A stretch of 64,000 nucleotides of DNA, taken from assembly GCF_040939455.1 (NCBI RefSeq), contig NC_134108.1, forward strand, positions 6,601,501 through 6,665,500. The letters run 5' to 3'. Under the pieces are notes generated by a model. The model was not told the origin of the DNA. It was given only the letters and a program-made list of their open reading frames with translations, and made no database searches. The stretch is from Microcebus murinus (lineage: Eukaryota; Chordata; Mammalia; Primates; Cheirogaleidae). The first letter of the stretch is position 1, and every line of letters starts with the position of its first letter. The position numbers and the translations under genes are program-made. Positions 35,581 to 47,772 of this stretch are shown here, in pieces.

Positions 35581-37159
35581 TCTTCACCACGTATCTGTAC
35601 AGAACTTCATTTAGGGACAGGGATTGTCAAAGCCAAGATTTTTTTTCACTTGCGGCCTTTGCCTCAAAATGCACATGTCACTACCAGTTGGAGAACAATT
35701 TATCCTACTCACCCAATAAGCAAATTAAGTCAATTGATTTTAATTCAAATTGTGAAAAATATGTCCGAATCAAACATTCTGACTTCCCAGGGCAGCACTA
35801 AAGCAAACATGTGGCATCATTGGAGGACGTTGGTGACTAAGTAAAATGTGGTCGAAGACAAGGTTTCAGCAAGACATGGGCTGATATTGCCAATTTCGCT
35901 TCCCTAATTCTTATCTGATCTCGATTACTTTCCTTTCACTGTGGGAATAATAAAACACTCTTTTCATCCAAGCAGTTGGCAGTTTCATTGACTGCCATTT
36001 TATTTATCAAAGGTTGTGATTGTTCTAACTAATGTTTTATCACTTCCTTTAAGAAATTGATCCATGAGTTTAAAAGATAGAGAATAGAGTTGATGTGCTT
36101 TACAAAACAACAAAATAATGTCCTTAAATTCCACCATTTTAATGGTAACCCTGCTACCTAAGCAATGGATTCAACTATTCTTGTTACCAGCGTCTTTCAT
36201 TTTATCCTGTAGGAAATCATTCACTTGTATAATAAGATAGAACTACTTTGGTTTTTCTTTTTTGTTGTTTTTTAATGTTCCCCTCGCCCCCCTCCCCCAT
36301 TTGGGGTGATAGTTGAAGAACGATTGTGCAGGAGGAAATACTGAGAATTTAGACTAAGAGAAGATGTCCAGAACGTTCATGGGGATAAAGGAAACACACA
36401 GGGCAGACAACCTACAGTTTGCAAAACAAACAGAATTTGAGAGCTACGGCTCACCTGCCCAGAGCTGCCAGACTGCTTCCCCCTACTTAGTGAGAAGTGG
36501 CAACTTCATATCAAAGGTACTCTGGGACGTGTCTTCCCGGGAAAGGAGACGACCCCTGACTGGACAGGGGGCAGTTGTCAAGCTGCCAGGGGACCACCTT
36601 GTTGCTAGACCGGGGGGCCTGGACCCATCAGCCACGCACACCAGCAGATCTCCTGGCCAGCGACAGTGAGGCTCTCATGAGGACGCGTCCTACCCAAGCG
36701 CCAGATGGAACTCAAAGGACAGAGGAGGGCAGGGAGGGTGTCGAGAGCAGGGGACAGCTTCAAAAGCTCAGCCCCTATCCTGAAGAGTCAAATTTCAGTT
36801 CTTCAGACAAATTGGATAGGAGAGAAAGAGGCCAAAGCGGAAAAACAGTAAAATTCTTCATAACTTGGAGTTTCTAAAGCACAGTGCTACATTTCCAACC
36901 TGCGGTGCAATTAGAACTAAATAAGTGGTCAAGGAAATAATATTGTTTAATAGACACTTTAGGATAATTGCTTTGATTAGCCCACAGGACTTACTCAACA
37001 GTAACTCGCTGTGGATGTATTATTTATGCTGGAACTCGGGCGAGGGGGGGCACACAGAGCCTTGAAAGGATGCACGGGAAATGTTGAAAACAATGAACTG
37101 TCAGAATGGGGAAAGAGACTGCAGTTCAGCTGTTTCTTCTAAGTTCTAAGTAGTTGTGA

Positions 37160-37302
37160 GTGTGAGCGAGACCCCGTCTCTACTAAAAATAGAAAAAAAT
37201 AGCTGGGTGTGGTGGCGCATGCCTGTAGTCCCAGCTATTTGGGAGGCTGAGGCAGTAGGATTCTTTGAGCCCAGGAGCTCGGGGCTGCAGTGAGCTGTCA
37301 CA
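37160..37302 (+). mobile_element. Truncated Alu, right monomer
   Basis: 'gagaccccgtctctactaaa' is followed by 'agctgggtgtggtggcgcat' and 'cccagctatttgggaggctg'. The copy stops at 'ctgcagtgagctgtca', before the usual 3' end, so it is truncated on both sides. Confidence 0.88.
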
Positions 37303-37394
37303 AATAAGTTAGAATGAAGCTGTTAGGATGTTCCTTAATCCAGCATGATGGTGTGCCCCTAAGGGGAGGAGATTCGCACACAGACAGGTATGCA

Positions 37395-37550
37395 GGGACC
37401 CCGTGAAGACACAGGGAGAAGACGGCCATCTAGAGGCCAAGGAGAAACAACCTGCCGACACCTTGCTGCCAGGCCTCCAGCTTCTAGAACTGTGAGAATA
37501 AATGTCTGTTGTTCAAGCCACACCCTCGTTGGCAGGTCCCGTGACTGCAA
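37395..37550 (+). mobile_element. MaLR (MLT1-type) LTR 3' part
   Basis: 'gaagacacagggagaagacg', 'gccatctagaggccaaggag', 'cctccagcttctagaactgt' and 'gttgttcaagccacaccctc' match the MaLR 3' half. The 5' half is absent. Confidence 0.8.
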
Positions 37551-38680
37551 CAGTAAGTGCAGGGGAAGGTGGCGCTCAGAGGAAGGGACACGGCCAGGCC
37601 GGGAGACGAGGGGCAGCGGCCTGAACGTGGACGGGTTCGTGGGAGTCAGGCCCCGAAAGCCCCTGCCTGGAGAGTCACTGCAGGGGGAGGTCCCAGCTGC
37701 GGGGAGCAGGCTTCCAATGGGAAGCAGACGACACAGAGCTGCAGGGGTAGAGAGAGCAGGTTCCAAAACCATGAAGTACAAAAAGCACCAAGAGACTGAG
37801 CCCACTCACTGTGCCAGGGGGCCACAGGCCACAGCCTCTGAGGCACGGGCGGTCAGGCCTGGCGGGCGGCGTGCCCAGCCTGGACCAAGAAGGGAGTCGC
37901 AGGTTCTAGACCAGCTCCCTCCAAACCAGCAGGGTACCCCCAGTTTCCCTCAACTCCCATCTCTTCTGTGCCTGCACATAAAAGACGAAGGATCGGTGGA
38001 GCTAGCTGATCGCCTAGCTTCCTTTTTGTGCTGAAATTCTGTGGTTTTGATTCATAGTGATGATTCATAGTGAGTCAACAAGAAAAAGGTTAAATCACGC
38101 TCTGAACATTCTAGTTAAGAAAACAGGCGAGTCTGTGCTCTATCGTGTAAATGCTTCAGAGGTATTAGAACCTGAAAGCCATTTCGCTGTTTAAAGACGC
38201 AAGGTTCAGACGCTGGGGAAGTTGATCGCCGCGGAGCTCCTCGCCCACGTGAGGCCAGACGGGCACCAGCTGCACCCCCGCGCTGGCGGGTCCTCGCGGG
38301 CCCTCTCCGCGCAGGGAGGCTGCGAACCGTGCTTCCTCAAGGTCAGAGAGCCCCACGGGCCGGGAGAGCATGTTATGTAACGGTGCGCATGACAGCATTT
38401 CAAGTTGGCGCTCCGTATCGAATTCCGGTTTTCTTTCAGAAATAAAATTATCTAAGAAAACAAAGCTTGGCTGTTTACAGTGCGGGTGGCTTCTTCTTTC
38501 CGAAGAACTCAGTGGTTTCCAAATACCAAGAATCTATCTGTCTTAAAATTATTTTAAAATTGCAATCATTTCAAAATGTAAAGAAAGGGATTTGATGACG
38601 GCATCTCTGTCCCTTTTGTCTGGGCTAAGGACACGTTGGCGGCGGCTGCCTTTCAGCAGGTAGCCCTGCAGGTAGATGAG

Positions 38681-38704
38681 GACGTCACGACGTCACGACG
38701 TCAC
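38681..38704 (+). promoter_or_regulatory. Triple tandem CRE-like octamer
   Basis: Three perfect, directly adjacent copies of 'gacgtcac'. Each contains the ACGTCA core of the cAMP response element bound by CREB/ATF bZIP proteins. The setting is moderately GC-rich, with no recognised promoter nearby. Regulatory activity is an inference; it may be a chance 8-bp triplication. Confidence 0.3.
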
Positions 38705-39589
38705 AGCGCCCAGGTCTCTGCCTGTCCCACCCACAGATGCAGATCTGGATGGAATCCGGACAGGGAGAGGGACCATCTCCCGCTCTGGCAGCGCCCGCCG
38801 ATCGGCCCCACCCGCCGGCCTGTCTGGACTCCGGGTTCGCTGTCCTACCTGGCTCTGTCCCTCCTTTACCTTTGCGTCCTGTGCTGAACGTTCTCACTTT
38901 AAAGGAAAGGAATAAATCTCTCGGTGTGGATGGCGTGGCGCATCGGCAGGGCTTGTGCCTGTGACTTCCGTGGTAAGGTGGCACCCAGACCGCCCGGGGA
39001 GGTGGCGGACGCCCAGCTCTACCCAGCTCCTACCTGCCCTGGAGAGGAATGCCCCCTGCCCTCCGTCACCTTTCTCTCAAGGGAACACAGATGCGTACCT
39101 TTACGTCTAGTCGTCCCCCAGACGTTTGTTGGAGGCCTGTTTTAGGGAGACTTGCAGGATGTCGGAGTTACATGAAATTGTGGAAAAATAATCTGATCCA
39201 ATGCCTTTATTCTGTGGGGGGAAAACTAACCCTCTGAGAGAAGGGACCCGCCCGAGGAAGAGGTTATGAACTGTGTTGGTGACAGAACTGGCCTGGAATC
39301 CAGTGGCCTTAAGCCCAGCCTGAGCACCTCGGGGCTGGCTGCTTTCTCTGCCTGAGCTTCGGGGAGGGCCCGAGCTCCGCCCCCTGCACCTGCTGCTCCT
39401 GGACTTGAAGGAGCGCCACCTCCCCGCCACCACCCAAGGTCAGCGCCCCTCCCCTGAGAGTGCATGGCCTTTGCACGTGGACACAGGTGGCTCTTCTGCA
39501 TGGCCACAGTAACCACGGAGATACCAGAGGACAGCGTTAGGTCTCCTTCACTCTTGGACTTTCCTCTGGACCAGGAAGCTTTTGATTTT

Positions 39590-39755
39590 TCCTTTTTTTT
39601 AAACTTTGGTAAAACAACATAAAATGTGCCGTTTTAACTTTTTTAAGTGTACGATTTCATAGTGTTAGGTACATTCATAATGTTTTACAGCCATCACTAT
39701 TATTCCTTTCCAGAACTTTTTCATTATCCCAAACATAAACTCTAGCCATTTGTTA
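39590..39755 (-). mobile_element. Old L1M 3' segment, part 1
   Basis: 'aactttggtaaaacaacata', 'aaatgtgccgttttaac', 'gtacattcataatgttt' and 'gccatcactatta' form the reversed L1M 3' segment. It continues after the inserted LTR at 39975. Confidence 0.8.
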
Positions 39756-39756
39756 T

Positions 39757-39971
39757 GGGCTGAATTGTGTCCACCCCAAGATTCAATACGCTGCAGTCCT
39801 AACCCCAGGAATACAGCCATCTGCCCACCAAGGAGTCCTCAGAAGAAATCAGCCCTGCCAACACCTTGATCTCAGCCTCTGGCCCCTAGAATGGTGAGAA
39901 AATAAGTTTCCAGTGTTTAAACCACTCAGTTCTTGCTTCTTTGTTATGGCAGCCATAGCAAACTAATGCAC
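39757..39971 (+). mobile_element. MaLR LTR nested in an old L1M
   Basis: It starts 'tgttatgggctgaattgtgt' and ends 'agccatagcaaactaatgca'. The middle is deleted, from about the TCAATACG block to the 'ggagtcctcagaagaaatca' block. It splits the minus-strand L1M into two parts. Confidence 0.88.
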
Positions 39972-39974
39972 AAA

Positions 39975-40288
39975 TAGTAATACTCCCCACTCCTGCCAGC
40001 CCAGGTGACCTCTAGCACATTGTCCCTATGAACCTGCCTATTCTAGGACCTCATGTAAGTGGAATCTTACAATATTTGTCCTTTCGTGTCTGGCTGATTT
40101 CGCTTAGCACAATGTTTCCATGGGTCATCTATGTGGTAGCATGCATCGGGATTCATTTCCTTTGTGTGGCCAAGTATAACAACATTCCCTTGTGTGGATG
40201 TGCCGCATTTTGCTTATCCGTTCGTCATCTCATGATGGACATTTGGGTTTCCTCTACCATTTGGCTGTTGTGCATCACTCAGGCTTAG
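39975..40288 (-). mobile_element. Old L1M 3' segment, part 2
   Basis: 'tcatgtaagtggaatcttac', 'gtgtctggctgatttcgctt', 'agcacaatgtttccatgggt' and 'gatggacatttgggtttcct' continue the L1M interrupted at 39755. Confidence 0.85.
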
Positions 40289-43200
40289 CTTGTGACTTTC
40301 AAAACAAACAAAAACAATAGCTTAAGAGAAAGAGGTATAAGATTTCCATAGCTCAGAGTTTATGCCACACTGGAATTTAGAGACTGCATGATGAGGTCAG
40401 AGCCTGTTTTTTCTCTCTAGCCAGGGTGGAGGGTGTGGTGGAGGGGCTTGCTGCCAGGTGCATCAGCCACCTGTGCCCAGACCCGCCGGAGGCAGCAGAA
40501 CCCCCGACAGATGGACATCCAGGCGTAGAGGAAATGAGAGCTCCACTCCTCTGGGGGCTCCCAGGCTCCCTTAACCACCAGGACCTGGGTGTTTGGAGTA
40601 GGGGTGCCTGTGCGGGGTATGGGTATGTAGGGGCCAGGCAGAAGGCATTGGGTGGGCTTCTAGCATCCCCTTGCTGTACCGCGAGGGGTCAGGGAACAGA
40701 CAAATGCCTTCCTCGGTGACAAAGAGTGAGTCACTTGCTCTGGTCCAAGGACAGGGACATATTGGGCCAGACACGAGCGGCCGTGTGTGGGGCCAGCTGG
40801 GATCTCCTCAGAGTCCCTGTGGGGAGGAACTCCTTGAGGGACCGTGGCCCACCCAGTACACATGGAGAAGCAATGCTGAGGTTCAAGTTCAAAGAAGTAT
40901 GGCCAGAAATGTGCAGGTTCGTGATGGTTTGCGAAGGCTATTTCATTCTTCCAGCCCTTCAAGCTGCTTTCTCCCCTCTTAACAAAAGGAAGAACAACTT
41001 GCATAATTTCAACATATCTAAAAATAGCTTCCTTTTTGACTTAGATTAAAGAGAGAGAGAGAATTCCTGCTCTGTCTGGAACAGATAAGAGGGAAAGATC
41101 GGTGGAGGGGAATGGCCGCGGGCCTCTCTGGCATTCTGGAGGCTGGGCGCGACTCTAACATGCATTCATCTGCATCACGGGTTCCTCGCCTACAAAGCAG
41201 GGCTTGGGGTCAGCCACTTCCTGGGGCACCTGCGTGGTTCTGTGTGGGGAACTATTTTTACAGAGAGGCTCTGATATCCTCTTCCTCCCGGTGCATCACC
41301 CAGGAGCGTGGAAAGGTGAGTTCTCGGCCCCACCCAGACCCACTGAAAGCAAGACGCGGGGGGTGTGTCCCAGAACGCTGCGACATAACCGGCCAACCAG
41401 GGGACACGGTGTTTCTGCTCTCCGGTGACCACTGCTTTCCTAGAGACGCAAGTTCTACCTGGAGGACGTGTGGAATGTGACCTCACCACTACTGGCAAGG
41501 CACTAAAAAGTGGATAACTAGATGTTGGAAAAAACAGATTCGACGCATTAGCTTCAGTACCAGAATAAGTCGGTTTTCACACCAAAAATTATAAATATGC
41601 ATACTTTATCCTAAAGCAATGCAATAATTTCCGATTTTTAAAAGAACCATCAGCATGGCGAACCAGACACCCCTCTCTGACTAAATGCGTAACGCACGCA
41701 GAACTTTCGTCGCCACGTGATAATGAGCTTGTAGAGATCTGTGTGCATGGCTCTTCAAAGCCATGCCGCTGAGCTTCTCAGGGAGAGAACCTGTGAGAAC
41801 AAAATGCACTTCAGTCTAAGGACGTGGATTGTGTGCCGAGTCACGCTGCCGTGAGAGCGAGCGCCGCCGCGTTAGGAAAGGCGGGTGGGAAGCCCCGCCA
41901 GTCCGCAGCTGCGCGGGGGGCGCCCCTCGCCCGCTTCCCAGCGTGAGGGTCTCGCGGAGGTTTCCAGTCACGGTAGCGTTTGGGCAGAGGACGAAGATGA
42001 GGCCTGTGCCATCAGCTGGGATGCAGAATGTTCTTGCGAGTCTTCGCCCTGGCTGGTACTCCAGGCCACAGAACGCCTCACTCTAAGGTGACGTTACATT
42101 TCATGAAAATCACCTTGGGCCTCCCACACTCACCACCGTTTTATATTTCAGTGTAGTTGAGGCCCAGCTATGCATTGAATGTTGTTCCCGTTTATTCTTT
42201 TTTGTTTGTTTGTTTGTTTTTAACTCCAAGAAATAAGTCCTTAGGCTTCTATGATTTGGGATTAAGAAAAAAAAAAAAAGAAGTCCCACTCAGGGGTGCA
42301 GGTGAGATGTGCTGGCTCCTCACTGCTTTCAAGTGAACGAGGAATTTTCTTGAATTAAGGAACTTCATGGCAACGCCCACGTTTTGAAGGATGTAGAGGA
42401 TTCAAGTGGCACCACCCATGCTTACTGTGTCCAGGGAAGTGGATTTGAGCTTTGGAAAGGGGCTAAGGTGAGCCGAGCCCGGGGGGCACTTCCGGCTGCA
42501 CCTGGCTCCCGAGCGCCGGCAGTTCCCGCTGGGCCTCACTTCCTGCCTCTCCCCGGTTCCTGGAAATGAGGCTCAGGGTTCCAGGTCACTGCTCTGGTTC
42601 TTGCCCTCGTCAGCCAGCTTCCCTGTCTTTCCCAGTGCACGCTGCCATCCCTGCACTTCAATTCCACGTCCACGCTCAGCCCGGCCTTTCCTGGAGATGC
42701 CGACAGCGCAGGCCCTGAGCACCCCAGGTGACCCACACAGGACCTCCCAGGGTGGAAAGATTCTCCAGGAGCACCAAGGTGAAAGTCACCTTGAATGCTT
42801 GCATACATTCAGTGGGCACTAACTAATTCAGGCCATTTCAGGCCCCTGTTGCAGAAAACACTAGGATCACATTCAGCTGCCGGCAGACAACTGCACCGTC
42901 AGCGTCACCGATGGGGTCCCCATCGCCTGTCGGATGGTTGGTTACGTCCAGTCCTACTGGAACGACACTTCCTCCTCTGCAATGCTCCGCGCCCCCGATT
43001 CTGGGCACCCCGCTCTCAGATGGTTTCTTCCTGCCTCATCTGTCAGTCTGCCTCTCTCACTTGCTCCTTCTGCACAAGCTCCTCCTGCTTCCGGGACCAG
43101 GTTTCAGTCCTTGGACCTCTTGCCTCCCCAGGTGGCGTTGCCAGATTGAGAAATAAAAACATAGAACTCCCAGCTAAAACAACAAACAGTCCTATGGTGA

Positions 43201-43364
43201 AAGGATGTCCCAAATATTGCATGGCCCCAAATACTTACCTGGGTAACAGGTAAATATTGCATGAGGCATACTTAGGCAAAAAAGTGTTCATTATTTATCT
43301 TCATTCAAATTGAATCGGGCACGCTGGGTTTCATCTGCCCACCCCAAGATGATCTTATCCAGTT

Positions 43365-43985
43365 TCATGTCTTTAAATGCCATCTCTATGATGACTCCTC
43401 CAAAAATGTTTATCTGTAACCTAGATCTCCCTCTCCTGGACTTCAGACTCCCAAGGACTCCACCCCGTTGCCACCCGGGTGATTAATGGCTGTCTCAACT
43501 CGGCAGGTCAGAAACAGTGCTAATCTTTACCCCCAAATCTTGCTTCACGCACAGGTAATTCCGTCCCTCCATCTGCTTAGCCAAAAACCTTGGGCTCTTC
43601 CTCGGCCACCCGCCTTCTCCTCACACCCACGTGCAATCTGTCAGGATTTCTTTGGTCCCACCTGCTGTCAAAGCACCTCTTGCTGGATCACGGCCACCAC
43701 GGCCCACTCCTGTCCCTGCTTTGTCCCGTGCCCCACAGAGTTTTTGCTCAACATGCCTGCCAGAGGAGTCTGTTAAAACATTAGTCTGGCCATGTCACTT
43801 TTCAGCCCCCACCCTGCAGTGGGTCCCCGAGTTTCTCAGCACAAAAGCCCAAGGCCCTCATACCCTCCTGCAAAGCCACTGTGACCGGTTCCCTGCAGCC
43901 CCTGGAACCTTGCGGAGAGCTCCTGCCCTTCCCCAAATCTTTGCTCAAATCTCACCTTCTCAATGAGGCTCACACTGACCTCCCT
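43365..43985 (+). mobile_element. L2 LINE remnant
   Basis: Ordered L2 blocks are visible: 'ctttaaatgccatctctatg', 'atgactcctccaaaa', 'gccaaaaaccttgggctctt', 'ctggccatgtcacttttcag', 'cagcacaaaagcccaaggcc' and 'tttgctcaaatctcaccttc'. Reading frames here are short and interrupted. Confidence 0.75.
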
Positions 43986-44283
43986 ATTCCCACTCCAGCC
44001 TACGCCAGTTTGTGAACAACGTGTGACGAAGCCACAGGCCAGATACTTCACAAAAGTCATGCCCAGGAGTATGAGCATTTAAAGACCAGCTCTTAAAACG
44101 TGTGTCCCCACCAAAGGCAAACCTGGCCCTCAGTGAAGGCGAAGACTGAGCTCTGTGACTGCTAAGCATGCAGACGACACATTGCTAAGCCAAGTCCCAA
44201 GAACTCTTGTGCCGCCACCTGCCAGTGCTCAAGGTGCCAGTGCCAGGCTGCAGAGATGAGCAGGGTGCAGACAGCACAGGGCA

Positions 44284-44476
44284 GGGGTCCCCACCCTATA
44301 GTGAGTTGTGTGATTATTTCATTATATGTTACAATGTAATAGCAATAGAAATAAAGTGCATGACACATGCAATGCGTTTGAATTGTTCCAACCGCTCCCT
44401 ATCCCCTGGTCTGTGGAAAAATTGCCTTCCATGAAAATGGTCCCTGGTGCCAAAAAGGTTGGGGACTGCTGGTTTA
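44284..44476 (-). mobile_element. hAT-Charlie (MER1-type) MITE fragment
   Basis: Both ends have the palindromic 'ggggtccccaacc'-type termini: 'caggggtccccaccctatag' on the left and 'aaggttggggactgctggt' on the right. The middle contains 'aatagaaataaagtgcatga' and 'tctgtggaaaaattgccttc' as in the MER1 family. Confidence 0.75.
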
Positions 44477-44567
44477 GGGCACGGAATGCAAGGTGAGGCC
44501 AAGGCACCACGCTCCCCAGGTCAATGGCACGGCCCTTCTGCTGTGGCTTGGGCGTGGCTTGTTTGCC

Positions 44568-44745
44568 CACCAGGTCTCATGTTGGAATGTGACCCGCGGT
44601 ATTGGAGGTGGGACTGGAGGGGGGTGTTTGGATCATGGGGCTGGGTCCCTCGTTGAAGGGCTTGGTGCTGCTCTCATGGTAATGAGTGAGTTGGGGCTCT
44701 GTTAGTTCCTGTGAGAACTAATCGTTACAAAGAGCCTGTCACCTC

Positions 44746-44804
<59 letters not shown>

Positions 44805-44990
44805 CCCCCTCCTCCATCCCCTTCACCTTCCGTCAGAGCAGCGGCTTCCCGGTGAGAAGCAGACGCGGGTGCCACGCTTCTCGTCCATCCTGCAGACCCT
44901 CGCGCCAAAGAGACCACCTTTCTTTACAGAGCTCCCAGACTCAAGTGTTTCTTTACAGCGACTCCAAGGGACGAAGACGCCGTCTTAGTA
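44568..44990 (+). mobile_element. MaLR (THE1/MST-type) LTR with expanded (TC)n
   Basis: 'gtgtttggatcatggggctg', 'gttagttcctgtgagaacta' and 'aaagagcctgtcacctccct' are followed by a long TC tract (44749-44800). The 3' part ('ggtgccacgcttctcgtcca', 'cctgcagaccctcgc') follows. The TC tract sits where THE1/MST consensus sequences have a short TC-rich stretch. Confidence 0.87.
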
Positions 44991-45769
44991 GGATTTGGGA
45001 AAGTCTGAGGCAAAGCACAGCAACTGGAGAAAACACGGCAAAGGCCCCTTCTGCCGTGGAGAGCCAGCGAAAACCCCGTGACGACAACCAAGGAGACAGA
45101 CAGCAGTGTCCAGCTTAGGGCCGGGTGTGGCCAATTTCTGCGTCAATGAGCAGGTGCTGCTGCCACAGCCGGGGGGGGGGGGACTGGGCAAATCTCGGCT
45201 TACCTCAGGAAAGGCATCCACGCGGCGCCCGGAGTGGCCCGACTGACGGGGCAGGGAGACTGGCACCTCACCTTCGCCCTCTTTCTTTAGGCATTTGTGT
45301 TTCTCTTTGCCTTGATGGCCTCAATAGCCAGTTGCTTGCCTTTCTCTGGCAAAAGAAAGGCTGCTCCAGACAAGAAACTGCTCCACGTCCAAGGCCATGG
45401 GCCACCCAGATCCACCGGGGATGACGTCTGGCCGGCACTGCTAAGTCCTGCAGCTGTGACTTGGAGGAAGGCTGGAGTAACCCAGACCCGGGCTGCCCGT
45501 GGGTGTGCAGTTGGGCAGGGACTTCAGTCTTCATCTTCTTCCTCTGTCCCGCGTTCCTGAGCCCTGCGGGGAGGGAGGCACAGAGGGCAAAGCTGCCCCA
45601 GACTGCAAGGGGATTGATCTCCGTGGCCGGCATCCCAGCGCAGGTCTGTTTTCTCCAAAAACCCGTATTCTTTCTGTGTCACCACGCTCAAAAGAATGGA
45701 AGATTTACTTAACAAATGGCATGGCAAGGTGGAAATTTGGTAATCATTTTAAACACCTTACCCTAGACA

Positions 45770-46135
45770 CAAAAAAATAAACTCAAAATAAGAATTTACG
45801 TAGAGAATGGCAGGAAAACTCGTGGAAAATGAATTGCATACTGAAGCAGTTGAAATCATAGAAGGAAGACAAATACCATGTTTTCACTTTCAAGTGGGGC
45901 CTAAATAATGTAAACCTAGGACCCAGAGTGGCATGATCGACAGTGGGAACTTGGAAGGGTGGAGGAGTGTGGCGGGGTGGGTGATGAGAAGTTCCTTAAT
46001 GGGTACAGTGTGCCTTATTTGGGTGATGGGTCCCCTAAAAGCCCTGACTTCACCACTGTGCAACCTATCCTTGTAACAAAATTACACTTGTATCCCCTAA
46101 ATTTATGCAAATAGATAAATGGCAAATGTAAGCAT
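45770..46135 (+). mobile_element. L1 3' UTR end
   Basis: 'ataccatgttttcactttca' is followed by 'gagaagttccttaatgggta', 'gggtgatgggtcccctaaaa', 'ttcaccactgtgcaacctat' and 'acacttgtatcccctaaatt'. This is the typical 3' end of a 5'-truncated primate L1. Confidence 0.82.
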
Positions 46136-46559
46136 ACTTTCTTATTTAAGAAAAGAAATCATAGAAGGAACAGATTGATAAATTAACATTTATTTGTATG
46201 TGATAAATATTGACTGTGAGTATAGTCATGAATAAGAATAGGTTTCACGCAAATAGAAATTGTATGATAAATAAAAACACACACTTTGATAGATCTTGAA
46301 CTTCACATGTCCGATACAAAAATGTAAATTGGTGCTCATCAACATTATAAAATTTGCAAAACATATTTAAGGCATAAGAAAATGTTAGCAAAGTGGCGAT
46401 GAGCAGCAACATGTTGGTCTATGCAGTAATGCCTGTAGTGCATCACAGAGCCCCTACTCCTGGGACTTTATCTAGGAAATCACCCCGGAGAAGAAAATGT
46501 GTTTGTTGTGGCAGTGGGTTACTCCAGAGCCAGAGGACAGAATCCTCCTAGTTAGGCAC

Positions 46560-46715
46560 CCCTGACTTGCCATCCTGCCTCTGATATTTACTGGCTTGAG
46601 GAAGTGACTTGACACAGCTATGCTTCAGGTTCCTCATTTATAAAATGGAAAAATACAATGTGTGATACAAAGTGCTTAGTGCTCATTAAGCAGAAGCAAG
46701 TGACACCAAAGAGTG
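46560..46715 (+). mobile_element. MIR SINE
   Basis: 'gcctctgatatttactggct', 'tgaggaagtgacttgacaca', 'tcaggttcctcatttataaa' and 'atggaaaaatacaatg' follow the MIR core. Confidence 0.75.
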
Positions 46716-47406
46716 ATTCTCAGTAGATGAAGGTAGGCGGCACCCAATGTCCATCAGGAGGGCAATTAAGAAAATTATTATATGCTAAATGTGTAAAATC
46801 TTAAAAAGCATTAAGAAGACAGTTATGACAACTCTGATAAGGAAATCAGCTTAGGATATGCTAGGTAAAATATGATGAAATTTTTCGATAGCCACTATGA
46901 TCATAGCTAAATAAAATATGCACGCATGCTAGCAAAGACTGGACAAGAATATGATAAAGGAAAATGAAGGAGATGATTTTAAGGAGAGTTGAAACTTTTT
47001 CTTAAATGTTTGTATACTAACCGAAAACCAAGGATAAAAAGGATGGCTGAAAAGAAACTTGTGTGTGTTGTGTAGGGGTAGAAACTGAGTGTGCCCACTA
47101 CCCATGGCAGGAGGTGATAGGAGTGGTGATGTTTCTTCATTTGGTTGGCATTTATGGAACCCTATTGTGCCAATTCTTTGGAAACAAAGATCCTGCCCTC
47201 ACAAGCTAGTAGGGAAGAAGCAGATAAAAACAACCAATAAATTCCATTGTGGTAAATTCATTAATAGAGATAAATATAAGACAATCTACCTTTTAAAGGA
47301 GTTGGGCTAGGGGGCTTCCTCAAGGAGATGATGAGCAAAACTTTAAGGTGAGGAAAGTCAGGCAGCTGATGAGGGGTGAGGGAAGGGCAGCCCTTGGAAA
47401 AGTATG

Positions 47407-47772
47407 TGCTGTGGTTTGTCCCTGCCAAAGTCACGTTGTAATTTAATTGCCAATGTAATGGTATGGGGGGGGGGAGACACCGGCCTCCTGAATGGATTAA
47501 TGCTGTTATTTCAGGAGTGGGCTAGTTACCATGGGAGTGGGATCCTGATAAAAGGATAAGTTCAGCCCCACTGTCTCTCTGTCTCTTGCACATGCTTCCA
47601 CACAACATGCTGATGCCTTCTGCTGTGAGAAGACCCTTCCAGATGCAGCGCCATGCTCTTGGACTTCACGGCCTCTACAACAGTGAGCCAAATAATGTAT
47701 GTTTTTTACAAAGTATCCAGTCTGTGATAGTCTGTGGCAGTCTGTTATAGCAGCAGAAAATGGACTAAGACA
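47407..47772 (+). mobile_element. MaLR (THE1/MST-type) solo LTR
   Basis: It starts 'tgctgtggtttgtccctgcc' and ends 'aatggactaagaca'. Flanking 5-mers 'gtatg' and 'gtata' may be a decayed target duplication. A G-run (47465-47475) lies in its 5' part. Confidence 0.87.

Noticed and set aside
37390..38034. Plus-strand 214-residue frame.
   Set aside because: Its first third is a MaLR LTR fragment and the rest is GC-rich without a recognisable family.
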